From positions 371,834-420,827 of the forward strand of contig CAUYUJ010014560.1 of assembly GCA_963575745.1 (NCBI GenBank): a DNA stretch of 48,994 nt. The letters are read 5' to 3'. Source of the stretch: Prorocentrum cordatum (lineage: Eukaryota; Sar; Dinophyceae; Prorocentrales; Prorocentraceae). Below the pieces are notes generated by a model. The model was not told where the DNA came from. It ran no database searches and saw only the letters and a list, made by a program, of their open reading frames with translations. Made by a program: the position numbers and the translations under genes. Positions 10,652-20,279 of this stretch are shown here, one piece after another (within the stretch, counting starts at the first letter, position 1; the number at the start of each line of letters is the position of its first letter).

Positions 10652-11295
10652 ATGTCGAGTGGTGCGACTACGACCGGAGGAGCTGCTAGCGGCTCAGCAG
10701 CACTCCGACTAAACGCCCCGTCATGGGACGGAGAGCCCGACAGGCTGCTGGCATACAAGTTCGACGTCGGGCTCTTCAGCAAGAGCAATAAGATGCAGGA
10801 CAGGTACGTGGTGGGACCCCAGTTGGTGAGAGCGCTAGGGGCAAGAACACGCAGACTGGCACAGGCGTGCCCAGACATCGACAAGATCGACGAAGTCACC
10901 GACGAGGGTAAGATGACAGGATGGCAACGCGTCTTCGACTTCCTCTTGTCGAAGCTCGACCTGTCCAATGTGAAGGAGATGGGGAACTCAGCTGAGAAAT
11001 TCTTCGACAAGCTCCAGCGGGGGCCGGGTGAGGGCTACCCCGACTGGACGGCGCGCTGGGAGGCGCACGAGCGCGACCTCTTGTCACAGCTTAAGGCGGT
11101 GGACAGCTCGGTCGAGGAGGTCATCGCAGCGCCTCTGAGGACGTGGTGGTACCTCCGCCGATCGCGCCTGAGCCCTGTGGCAAGGGGCGAGATTACCGCT
11201 ACGGCGGGCGGCGACTACGACTTCGGCAGGACGTACAAGGCGCTGTGCACGAGGTACCCGCTGGAGGCGCTCAAGGAGATCGACGGGTCCGTGAG
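10652..11295 (+). CDS. gag: Gag, capsid-like region
   Basis: Capsid precursor of the copia element, expected to assemble virus-like particles around element RNA. The ATG at 10652 follows a 94-base leader after the LTR. The first residues are Ser/Thr/Gly/Ala-rich, followed by LNAPSWDGEPDRLLAYKFDV, where Trp-Asp-Gly is typical of copia gag N-termini. Next come a helical segment and WTARWEAHERDLLSQLKAV. Sequence similarity stops in this frame near 11295, where the protein continues one frame back as KKDRRAGFFGEAEEAEQDD. The original frame stays open to 11404 with unrelated residues. The shift lies before the zinc knuckle, at no obvious slippery heptamer, so mutation is more likely than programmed frameshifting. 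Confidence 0.8.
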
Positions 11296-12393
11296 AAGAA
11301 GGACAGGCGCGCAGGGTTCTTCGGCGAGGCAGAGGAGGCCGAGCAGGATGACCACGACTTCGGGGATAGGTCCGAGATCGCGGACATCGTGGGCCAGCTG
11401 GTGAACTTAGCGGATGAGGAAGACTCGACCCTCTTCGAAGACGCCGAGCTGGCTGACGACCACGAGGACGGCATCTATGCAGAGTTCAGGCAGCTGGGCA
11501 GGAACTTCAAGGACGCGAGGGACCTCATCAGGAAGCTCAAGGTGGCGAGGGAATACTACCCCGTGCTCGATGCTCGATCGGCGGAGGGACCCCCTCGTCC
11601 TCGACAACTGCGCGATGGCCAACGCTCTTCTCGCCAAGATGGTCAACGATCCTCTCGTCAGGACGGTGGTCAAGAACCTGCGCGTGACAGGCGTAGGATG
11701 AGATGTCTAGCTTGCCGCAAGTTCGGACACCAGGCGAAGGACTGCCCCGAGAGGACGAAGGACCGCGGCAAGCCATGGCCCAACGAGATGACCTCGTTCG
11801 CGCTTCTAGAGCTCGGCGACCTGGTGCTCCTCTTGGACGACGTGTGCGGCATCTGGGCGATCCTCGACTGCGGGGCCACGAGGAGCCTCATCGGTGTGAC
11901 GATGGCCGAGCACCTCATCTACGACATGGAGGAGAAGCACAACATACTGTTCGACGTAGTGGAGCGGACGCGGTACTTCACTTTCGGCGACGGCAGGCGC
12001 AAGAGCTCGATGGGCACCATGGCGGGTGCCATCTTTCTCGGCGACGGCCAGGAGAAGATCGAGATCTCGATCATGGACAAGGAGGTGCCACTGCTGATCG
12101 GCATGGACGTGCTGGGACCTGATCATACCAACGCCCTCATCGACTGTGGGAACGGCTACCTGATGCTGCCGAAGATCTCACATAACGTCTTCCAGTGCCG
12201 GAAGATGCCCAGTGGCCACCTTGCCATCAACGTGACGACTCCGACGTGGTGGCAGAACGCCCCCCAGAGCCTCCCGAACATCGTCGGGATCACACAGTGC
12301 AACGCCCTGGAGGACGAGGCTAAGACGTCCGCGGTCGCGGACGAGGCGGTGCTGGCGCTGGCGCCCGCGGCTGGCGCGGGGGCCTCGAGCTAG
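11296..12393 (+). CDS. pol: Nucleocapsid zinc knuckle and aspartic protease
   Basis: Continuation of gag in the second frame. After an acidic segment a CCHC knuckle (Cys-x2-Cys-x4-His-x4-Cys, CLACRKFGHQAKDC, bases 11704-11745) would bind RNA. A retropepsin follows: the active-site word is DCGATRSLIG (Asp at 11866-11868), with Cys where Ser or Thr is usual, and the second conserved block is LLIGMDVLG (12091-12117). The protease would cut the Gag-Pol polyprotein. The frame ends at TAG 12391-12393 just past an Ala-rich tail. Downstream in this register the peptide is not plausible until about 13060, so frameshifts around this stop are likely. Confidence 0.8.
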   Translation, partial: KKDRRAGFFGEAEEAEQDDHDFGDRSEIADIVGQLVNLADEEDSTLFEDAELADDHEDGIYAEFRQLGRNFKDARDLIRKLKVAREYYPVLDARSAEGPPRPRQLRDGQRSSRQDGQRSSRQDGGQEPARDRRRMRCLACRKFGHQAKDCPERTKDRGKPWPNEMTSFALLELGDLVLLLDDVCGIWAILDCGATRSLIGVTMAEHLIYDMEEKHNILFDVVERTRYFTFGDGRRKSSMGTMAGAIFLGDGQEKIEISIMDKEVPLLIGMDVLGPDHTNALIDCGNGYLMLPKISHNVFQCRKMPSGHLAINVTTPTWWQNAPQSLPNIVGITQCNALEDEAKTSAVADEAVLALAPAAGAGASS

Positions 12394-13549
12394 GGACAGC
12401 ACCCCCTGGTGGATCCGAGAAAAGTTCTTTCCTCTAGTCCATCGGGGGGGGCCCAAGAAGACTCCAGAAGAGCCTCACATCCTCGAGAGATCCTCAGACT
12501 TCCCGAAGTTCGAAGACGCCGACAGGGGTCAGGAGTTCCTAGCTGCACCCCCTGGGCCTGCTCCTGCACCCCCTCTCGAGATCTCCAACAGCATCTCCTA
12601 CGAGGGCATATTGGGGACCATCTTCGGGGACCAAGAGTTCGAGAGCAACGATCAGAGAAACCGAGACATCTCCAAGAGCGCAGACTAGTACGAGTACGAA
12701 ACTCCCGACACGGCAATCTGAGCCTCCTCCCGATCTTGACGAGTTTGATGCGCACCGAGCTCTTTCGGATCGAAAGGGCGTTCAATCAGGAGGAGATCCT
12801 CAATATTCATCTACGCTTCCATATCCAGCGGATGTCATGCCGCCGTGGCACCATCTCGTCGCCTTCGGGTGTGCCACCGCTAGCATCCCCTACGGAGCGT
12901 CCGCGAGATCGCATAACGACTCCTTTCACGTCAAAGCTGCCGACAACAGCCGAGGCGAGTGCGTCGACGTTGGCTCAGATCCAGTCCGAGGCCAGGGTCA
13001 TCCAAGGCGAGTTCGCTTCTGCACCCCCAAAGGATGCGACCACGACTGCTGCTGGATCGAATCCGACCGCCACCCTCGTCCAGGCGGCCAAGTCCAAAAC
13101 GCCGGGCTTTCAGAGGTGCGGCTGCTGCGGCCAACCAGGTCGCAAACGGAACGGGTGTTCGTGCACAGGAGGCCAGACCCACAAGTGTCGGCTGGAGGAG
13201 GCCGGGTACCCGTCGCTGAACTTCGTGCAGAACTACCGTCCACCTCGTCGGAAGAACGACCAGCCACAAGCAGGCCTCCCCGAGAACATGATTCCCAGGT
13301 CGGCGAGCCCCGAGGTCAGTTGGCTGTGCAGGTCCGAGGTGGTCTACATGAGGTGGAGGCGGGTGCTGTCCAAGGTCCTGGAGAGACTGGCGAACGGTCC
13401 GTCCTCGGAATCCTTCGAGGTGCTGGACGACTCACCCGAGAAGGAGATGGCCAGCAAGAGAGGCGCGAGTGTCCCTGACCAGCGAGGACCTGGACATCAT
13501 GCAAAAGGCTATCGACCAGTACGATCTGGACTAAAGGAGATTGGCGACG
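12394..13549 (+). pseudogene. Frameshifted pol linker with Cys-rich cluster
   Basis: Between protease and the MTase-like domain the plausible peptide hops frames. One frame carries GPKKTPEEPHILERSSDF and ISYEGILGTIFGDQEFESND up to TAG near 12687. A second carries PPPDLDEFDAHRALSDRKG. From about 13060 the main frame carries a Cys cluster (CGCCGQPG, then CSC and HKC) followed by EEAGYPSLNFVQNY. At 13455-13535 another frame reads SLTSEDLDIMQKAIDQYDLD before the main frame resumes. The cluster looks metal-binding but matches no finger I can name. Confidence 0.55.
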
Positions 13550-14230
13550 ACGTCAACTTCCTGTCCCGCAACGGCCGCTACGACTTGCTCGAGGTCTGCA
13601 CGCCTCCGAAGTCTCGTCTCTCCCAGGCGGTGATCAACCTAGGTGGAGCCGCCTTCCGAGCTGGGGTACACAACGGGTTCGACATGGCGACGAAGACTGG
13701 AATACGACGGCTTGCTCTGTGGATTCGTCAACATCGGCCCCGACGCATCGTCATGAGTCCTCCGTGCACCGCGGACTGCCAACTCCAGAACTGGAACGAG
13801 AAGACCCTAGAGGACCGCGAACGTCTACGTAAAAAGGTGCAACAGGCTCGTCGAACACAAGCTGGGTGCGAGACCATCATGTCGGTCGGGCTCCAAGTCC
13901 GTGGGACCGAGATCGACCTGGAGCAGCCGCAGAGATCTCATAGCTGGGGACGTTCGGAAGCACTGAAGCGCATCAGGGAGCAGACCTACGAGACGCTGGT
14001 GGCTGGCTGTGCTTACGGCCTCCGCTGCCCCCGCAGCGGCCTCCTCTTGCCCAAGGTCTGGAGGATCTGCTCTACCGACCCCGAGCTGCAGAAGGCCATC
14101 GGCAAGCGCTGCAGTAATCGCCCTGGTCGGAATGACAACCACGAGCATGGTGAGATCATCGGGGGGAAGGTGGTAGCGGCCACAGCGTTCTACCCCGAGG
14201 CGTTGTGCAAGGCCTGGGCGAAGCACACTC
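13550..14230 (+). pseudogene. C5 cytosine methyltransferase-like domain in pol
   Basis: A domain of about 225 residues absent from ordinary copia polyproteins. It starts with DLLEVCTPPKSRLSQAV (13580 on), resembling a cofactor-binding first motif. Next come AFRAGVHNGFDM, then VMSPPCTADC (Pro-Pro-Cys at 13759-13767, as in the catalytic loop of C5 methyltransferases), then DLEQPQRSHSW (Glu-Gln-Pro at 13921-13929, where ENV or a variant is expected), CAYGLRCPRSG and finally TAFYPEALCKAW. The order of these motifs fits a C5 MTase fold. Retrotransposons of dinoflagellates are reported to have captured such enzymes. Assignment is by motif only. The domain is in one uninterrupted frame, but the polyprotein around it is broken. 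Confidence 0.6.
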
Positions 14231-15623
14231 TGCGTGCCGGAGGTGGTACGACAGCTGGAACCTCAGCACTCTTAGCGACGGACCAGGACACTGACGACGG
14301 CATCTTTGAGGGCATCGACGAAGACGGCGACCAAGAGATGGAGGACCAGCAGGCGTCAGACGGGGAGCTCGACGAGGATGACCTCAGGGAGCTCTCCAAG
14401 GACGAGCACCACCTCAGCCGACTTCATCGCAATCTGGGTCGCCCCAGCGTCCGCACCATGTTCAATATTCTCAAGAACTCGGGCGCGAGCATCCAGGTTC
14501 TGAAGATGGTCAAGAAGTCTAAGTGCCATGCCTGTGACTCCTCGGTGCTGCCGAAGGCCGTCAGAACAGCTGCTGGCATCGACATTCCCGAGGTCTTCGA
14601 GGTGATGGCGAGTGACGGCCTCGAGTGGACCGACCCTGTTGACGACGCGACCTACCTGTTCACGCTGAACCTTGACGAGGGGTCTGGACTCACGCAGATC
14701 TTCAACCACGGCGACAAGTCCCAGAGGTCCGGCAACCGATCAGCAGCGGACCTCCTCGAGACCTGGAGATCCTGGACGAATCACTACCGCGCTCCTCGCC
14801 TCATTCGCTGCGACGCTGAGGGCTGTCATTGAGCGGAACTTACCAAAAGCTGGCGCAGTGCGCGCGGGATCGAGATGTTCATCGCTCCTGGCGAGGCGCA
14901 CTGGCTAATGGGCAAGGTTGAGCGCCGGATCCAGCTGTACAAGCGGACTCTTACTAAGTTCAGGGAACAGAATCACGACTGCGACATCGACGAGGCCATC
15001 AGCCAGGTCACGCATGCGATCAACGATCTTGACAAGGTCGGGAACCATTCACCCTTCGTACACGCCTGTGGTACTGGAGGCAATCGGGGCTCGGGCAAAC
15101 CCCTTTGCCATCGTGGACGACAGCCGCGGTGAGTCCCTGGAGCAGCTTCTGGCACGTCAGAGCTTCATCGAGGTGGAGTGCTCAGAGCGACGCCGACATG
15201 CAGAACATGCCCGCAGCCGCGTGACGACTCGCTGGAACACCGGCGAGCACTGCTACTACTGGCGGAAGGGCCGTGGTCCTGTCAAGGCAACCTGGTATGG
15301 TCCAGCGCGCGTCTTAGTTCAAGAACAACGGGTACTTGCAGGCTCTACACGTCCATCTTCTGTCGTGTGGATCTCGCACGGCGATGTTCTACTTCGGTGT
15401 GCTCCTGAGCAACTGCGTCCAGCTACGGAGGCCGAGCGAATGGTCGTGGAGCTCAACAACATGGAGGGACGCGGGGCTACCATGTCCGACTTGATGGAGG
15501 TCGCCCGCCGCGGAACGTTCGAGGACCTCCCAACGAGAGCCGACCGCACATCCAGAACTTCGAACCGCAGGCGATCAAGCCGTCCGAGTCACCCGAGGAC
15601 AATGACGATCGGATGGACGAAGA
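14231..15623 (+). pseudogene. pol: Integrase, stop- and frameshift-damaged
   Basis: After an acidic spacer (DGIFEGIDEDGDQEMED) a zinc-binding region of the HHCC type is visible: HLSRLH, then KCHAC about 30 residues on. The catalytic core has Asp in MASDGLEWTDP (14614-14616), Asp in IRCDAEG (14812-14814) and Glu in GKVERR (14920-14922). The second spacing is exactly 35 residues if the TGA at 14830-14832 is counted as one residue. The frame shifts near 15058. The C-terminal part reads YYWRKGRGPVKATWYGPARV and SVVWISHGDVLLRCAPEQLR, a beta-rich tail. It shifts again near 15560 into an acidic linker (SPEDNDDRMDE), where the transposon at 15624 interrupts it. Confidence 0.8.
15616..15623. repeat. 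Left target duplication of the inserted TIR element
   Basis: GACGAAGA directly before the left inverted repeat matches GACGAGGA (17025-17032) directly after the right one at seven of eight positions. Keeping a single copy and removing the insert joins the acidic pol linker in frame on both sides. Confidence 0.55.
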
Positions 15624-17024
15624 TAGGAGGAGTCGGTTTGCGGGGGGGGTCGGGCGCGCGGGAGGCGGGCGGAGGCGTCGCCGGCGCCCCGCGCCCCCGG
15701 GGCTCCATGTTGGATTTCCCAGGCCGCGCCAAGCGCGCACGCGTTACTTGCCCGCGCGCTCACATTCGCGCAAGCGCGCCCTAAGAAACTATGATTTGGA
15801 TCGGAACTGGGCGACAACGGGCATGGGGCGCCTGTCAAGGCTGCTTTTGGGAGCGATTGCTGCTGGCTCGACACGCGCGATATGCATGTGGCGACTTTTG
15901 GAGGACGGGCGCTGCGCCGTCCAATCCAACGCGGCAGTGGCGCGGTCCGGGGCGCGCGGCCGTCGCGGCACACGGCGGTCGACGTGACCGCATGGGGCGC
16001 GCGATCGGCCGCGCGGTATTTGCGGGCCATTAGGCCGACGCTGCAGGGTCGCCCTCAAACAGCCCGCCAGGAATACGCAAATGCGCAATGCGCCAGCGCG
16101 CCGCCAGGATATCGCCCTGAGAACAACCTGTTCACACTGAGCGCCGACTGCGCGCCTCGCTGAACCAGCGAAGTCGCGCGGCGCGCCCGCGCCGCGGACC
16201 CGCCGCAATGAACTCGCGGGGAAAAGGCCTCTCTCCATGGGTTCTGGCACCGATTCTGGCCCACTTCCCCGTTCTGGCCGATTCTGGTTCCATCGCCGAT
16301 TCCTCCTTTGATTCCGTATTGATTCCGTACTGATTCTCAGGCCGCGGCCCGAGCTCCCGCCTCGGCGGCATGGCTTTTCCAGGAGCGCGTAAGAGTCTTG
16401 AAGGGGAGGGGGGCGGGGGGGAGGTGGGGCGATTTCGGGGGCGCATCGGGCGACCGAGCCACAGATTTCCAGGCCCAGTGCGCGCGCCCAACATGGCAGG
16501 CGCGGGCGCGCGCGCGCGAGTTCTCGACCGTCGGCGCATCTGTAAGTTCATGCCCGCCCCGCGCGCGGGAATGAAAACTTGCGTTGCGGTTTCCATTTGA
16601 ACGCGCGGCCGTCGCAACTGCGTCGCATTGCTCTGCGCGCAAAGCGCGCGAGCAGCATGGGGGGCTTTGCGTTCTCGCATGAGAAGTGCGCGGAACCGCG
16701 CCGAACGGTCGGCGGCGCCCGCTCCTGCGCCGCGCGCGAGGCCATCGCGTCAGCGCGGGGGGCTACAAGGGCCTGGGCCGTCGCCCTGGGGCGCGGGCAC
16801 AGCGCGAGGCCTGCGCGGGTCTCTCGCGCCACACATGCGCAACAAGGTCGGCCCGCCCGCCGGCTGGCGCTCGCGGGCGACGCGACGCCGGCGCCGACTG
16901 CGAGGCCGACTGGGCCCGGAGGATTCCTGAGAGTCCCGGGAAGGGGCAGCGGGCCGCGATGGAATCGGCGCGGTCGTTGGCGCCCCCCCCGCGCCCGCCC
17001 CCCCCTGCAAGCCGACTCCTCCTA
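15624..17024. mobile_element. Non-autonomous TIR transposon inserted in copia pol
   Basis: 1401 bases of much higher GC than the flanking pol. It begins TAGGAGGAGTCGGTTTGC plus a G tract and ends with the inverse, a C tract plus TGCAAGCCGACTCCTCCTA. The terminal inverted repeats are about 38 bases with a few mismatches and a one-base gap. No transposase is visible; open frames on both strands are Arg/Ala/Pro-rich composition effects. An internal patch (16246-16345) repeats GATTCTGGCC and GATTCCGTA words. An 8-base duplication would fit hAT- or P-like elements. A bare TA duplication (Tc1/mariner) is also formally possible because TA sits at both ends. Confidence 0.75.
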
Positions 17025-19336
17025 GACGAGGAAGCTGCTACACCTGATCCTTCGGACGGACGTTCTGAACCAGCAGGCGAGCCGACGCCACCTGAATCGT
17101 CTCCGCCTTCCCCTTCAAGTATCTCCTCCATCGAGCAGCCTGTCTCGAAGCAGTCTCGGTTAAGTTCACCGTCCAGAACGAGCTCAGCCCCACCTGCTGA
17201 ACAACCTCATCGGCGCTGGCGCATCTCCTCCAAGGGCGACGAGACCACCTACAGACAGTCACCTGCTGAACGACGACAGGACCGACCTGGGCCCTACTCT
17301 GAGGGGAAGCCAACAGTCGAGGACCACGATGAGGAGCTCTTCTCTCGGATCACCTTCGACGGGTGCCGGGGCGGCACCGACTTCGAGCTGATAGACGAGA
17401 GCATGACGGTCTACTACGAGATGGTCAAGTCCGAACTTGCGGACAGTCAGGGCGGACGTCGTCTCACTTCTCAGATGTTGGACTGCTTCGTTGCCAACCA
17501 GAAGCGGAAAGATAATATCGAGTTTCACTGGGGAAAGCTTTCCCCCTCCGAGAAGGCTGAGTTCCGCAAGGCCATGACGAAGGAGGTCGCCAACTGGAAG
17601 CAGTGCAAAGGTCTCCGTCGCGTGCCCGTTCCCGAAGTAAAGGATCCTGCGGACGTGATCAGGTGCCGCTGGGTGCTGACGCGCAAGAGCGATGGGGCCG
17701 CGAAGGCACGCCTCGTCCTCCTCGGCTACCAGACCAAGGACATCGGACAGGAGCCGACCGCCTCACCAACGGCCTCGCGCCGCGCTCGGAATCTGCCCAT
17801 CACGGTCGCGGCCGCCAATTCCTGGGCCATCGTCAGGGGCGACGTGACCAGCGCGTTCCTGCAGGCAAACGACCTGAAGAAGGATCTCTTCGTGGAAGCC
17901 AACGAGGCGCTATCCGCCGAGGTTGGCGTTCAACCTGGTCAAGTGCTACGCGTGGTGAAGCCGGGCTACGGCATCGGCGAGGCCCCTCGCAAATGGTGGC
18001 AGACGGTGAAGCAGGACTTCGCCAGGCTGGGATTGCAGGCGTGCGATCTCGAACCATGCCTGTGGAGTCTACGCTTTCCTGAGACCAAGGCGCTGCTGGG
18101 GCTCATCATGTGCCACGTGGATGACTTCATTCTCTGCGGTGACCGAGACCATCCCGCATGGAGGAAGGCGCTGAAGAGCATCAAGGATCTCTACACGTGG
18201 GGCACCTGGGAGGACATGGACGACGGGATCGACTCCATCGAGCAGTGTGGCGTGACGATCGAGAAGAACGAGAAGGGTTTCTTCCAACACCAGCAGGGCT
18301 ACATTGACAAGCTGAAGGAGATCTTCCCGAAGTACCCGAAGGCCAAGAGCAGCGACCGATTAACCGGGGAGGACCAGAGTACTTTGAGGACTTGGTGTGG
18401 AGCTCTCTCTTGGCTTGGAGTCAATGCACTTCCCTGGGTTTCAGCATGGGTTGCATGTGTTCAAAGCAAGATACCCGATGGTGACTACAAGCTCTTTTCG
18501 ATAGCGAACAACATCACCAAGATGGTCAAAGCCAATCGGACTGACGGCATTCAGATCTTTCGCCACCAACTGCCAGGATGCGGACGAGGTGGTTCCGATT
18601 TCCGTATCTACACCTGGTGCGTCGCTGCTTGGGCCAGCCGACCTGACGGACATTCCCAAGGAGGTCACGTTACAGCTCTCAGTTCGGCGGAAGGACCATT
18701 TCAGGAGGCATGCGACTTCACTGTCTTGGACTGGGGATCTCGCAAGCTCAAGCGGGTTGCCAGGTCCAGCCTGTCTGCTGAGATCCAGGAGGCCAGCGAT
18801 GCGGAGGGCGAGCAGATGATGGTTCGCCTGGTGCTCTACGAGGTGCTCTTCGGGTCGGTCGACCTCCGGAATCGCGCCGCTGCTCTGCCTCGCATTGCAG
18901 GAGCTCTCGTGACGGACTGCAAGGCGTTCTACGACGGTGTGGTGAAGTCTGAGTCGGCCGGCCTGGGCCTCGATGAGGAGGACGGCCATAGAGGCGCTCG
19001 CCTTGCGCCGGGCCCTCGAGGAGGGCGAGACGATCGTGCGCTGGGTACATAGCCATGCACAGCTGGCCGTTGGCATGACCAAAGCCAGCCAGCAGGCTTT
19101 CAATGTGCTCCATGCTTTCCTGAAGAACCAGCGCTGGAATATCGTTCACGACGAGAGGTTTCTTTCGGCTCGCAAACGGTCTGCCCTTGGTAGAGGGATC
19201 TTCGACGAGACGACTGAGACCGACCACAGCGAGGCCAGGGAGATCCTGGAAGGCAGGAGGCGGGCCCAGCCCCCTGCTAGCGACGTGGCCACGGCTGGTG
19301 CCACGCACTCCGAGCTTGAGCAGATTCCTTTTCCCC
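17025..19336 (+). pseudogene. pol: Reverse transcriptase and RNase H
   Basis: The frame resumes as LDEEAATPDPSDGRSEP, a long acidic/Ser/Pro linker. RT follows: FRKAMTKEVANWKQCKGLRR, WVLTRKSDGAAKARLVLLGY, the first catalytic Asp in GDVTSAFLQA (17841-17843) and the second box CHVDDFILCG (Asp-Asp 18120-18125), with His where Tyr or another aromatic is usual. RNase H has Glu in SSLSAEIQ (18780-18782) and Asp in VTDCKAFYDG (18914-18916). The segment expected to hold its first Asp reads TWCVAAWASRPDG (18612 on). A one-base shift near 18979 moves the end to a second frame: ALALRRALEEGETIVRWVHS, then GMTKASQQ, ending in PFPPV at the LTR edge. It would copy element RNA to DNA in particles, but this copy is broken. 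Confidence 0.88.
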
Positions 19337-19339
19337 CTG

Positions 19340-19595
19340 TCTGATTTCGAGGATGTTCATGCGAGACATATCGTGAGGGGTCTGCTCGAGTCTCCCGTCC
19401 CTGCAGCGTGTTTGGCTCGGCAGTGGGCGGGTGGGTTTCACGTCGCGGGCGGAGCGCCGCCCCAGGACGGCGCGGGTCAGCGCGCCGCCGAGCTTCATAG
19501 CGAAAAGGGTTCGCATCGCATCCTTCATGTGATTCTCAGACTTACGTCACGGACGACAGTGATGAGAAGGGCTCCAGGGTGCCCTAGTATTCAGA
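19340..19595 (+). repeat. 3' LTR (256 bp)
   Basis: Direct copy of 10315-10557 with nine substitutions and 13 extra bases (AAGGGCTCCAGGG at about 19567-19579). The terminal words TCTGA and TCAGA are intact. The sequence just upstream (ATTCCTTTTCCCCCTG) is pyrimidine-rich rather than the expected polypurine tract. Confidence 0.93.
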
Positions 19596-19600
19596 CCGGG
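19596..19600. repeat. 3' target-site duplication (CCGGG)
   Basis: Perfect match to the five bases before the 5' LTR. Confidence 0.75.
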
Positions 19601-19804
19601 GGAACCCCTGGCCCCCTCCCCGACCCCCTCGCCGCCGTTCCGCGGCGCCCTGCCCCCCCATCCCCGTTTGGCCACGATGTTGGGGATTTGTTTGCAGCGA
19701 TTTTGCGCGCTCTTTTGGCGTCGATTCTTCTCGCAATTCAATCAGAAAAATATCGTGTTCAACATCGCGGGTGGTGTCGTGAGGCCTTGCAAGGGGGCGC
19801 GGAA

Positions 19805-19925
19805 TCGTGGCTGAAAATCGCCGGCAAAATCGTGTCCGAAATCGTTGGCAAAATCGCGTCGGAAATCGCGGGCGAAATCGCGTTGCCGAGATCATAAGCG
19901 AAATCGCGGGCGCAGAATCGCGGGC
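19805..19925. repeat. ~15-bp repeat of AAATCG units
   Basis: Units such as GGCAAAATCGTGTCC, GAAATCGTTGGCAAA and GAAATCGCGGGCG repeat with a 15-base period. The plus frame gives a five-residue periodic peptide (KIAGKIVSEIVGKIASEIAG). No start context or neighbour supports a gene. An AAG/AGC purine-rich patch follows at 19980-20090. Confidence 0.75.
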
Positions 19926-20279
19926 CCGCCCGGCGCGCCAGCGCGCCAAGCTGGCGCGCCCGCGCAACATCGGCGACGGTGGAGAAAAAAAGAAAAAGGA
20001 AGAAGCGGCAGCAGCGGCAGGAAGGCCAGCAGCAGCAGCGGGAAAAGGACATAATGGGAAGCAGCAGCAACAGAAGAGAGGAGGAGGAGTCGAAATTTGC
20101 CCGCCCGTTCGTCGCGCGCCCCACAGCGCACTGGACATGCCCCTCGGGGGAGACTCGCCGGCACCGCGGGTCAGAGGCGCGCGAAGATCTCCGGCGACTG
20201 CCTCGCAGCACTTCTACTTCGCGCGCGCGGGAGGGCCCGGCGGAGCCCCCGGGCGCAAAGTGCCCCGGCCAGGTCGGGC

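Larger units (their letters stand above)
10315..19595 (+). mobile_element. Ty1/copia-type LTR retrotransposon with MTase-like domain, decayed
   Basis: Full-length element bounded by 243- and 256-base direct LTRs and a 5-base target duplication (CCGGG at 10310-10314 and 19596-19600). The order is LTR, PBS, gag, zinc knuckle, protease, linker, C5-methyltransferase-like domain, integrase, RT, RNase H, LTR. Integrase before RT is the copia (Pseudoviridae-like) order. The LTRs differ at nine positions plus a 13-base indel, so the copy is not young. Pol has several frameshifts, a TGA in integrase and a 1401-base transposon insertion (15624-17024), so this copy cannot move on its own. Without the insertion the element would be about 7.9 kb. 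Confidence 0.95.

Noticed and set aside
11280-11300. Programmed -1 frameshift between gag and pol
   Set aside because: There is no slippery heptamer or obvious downstream structure, and several other frameshifts in the element are clearly mutational.
15624-17024. TA target duplication (Tc1/mariner type) for the inserted element
   Set aside because: TA does flank the inner repeat, but removing the insert at TA puts the pol linker out of frame, while the 8-base duplication keeps it in frame. I favour the latter without excluding the former.
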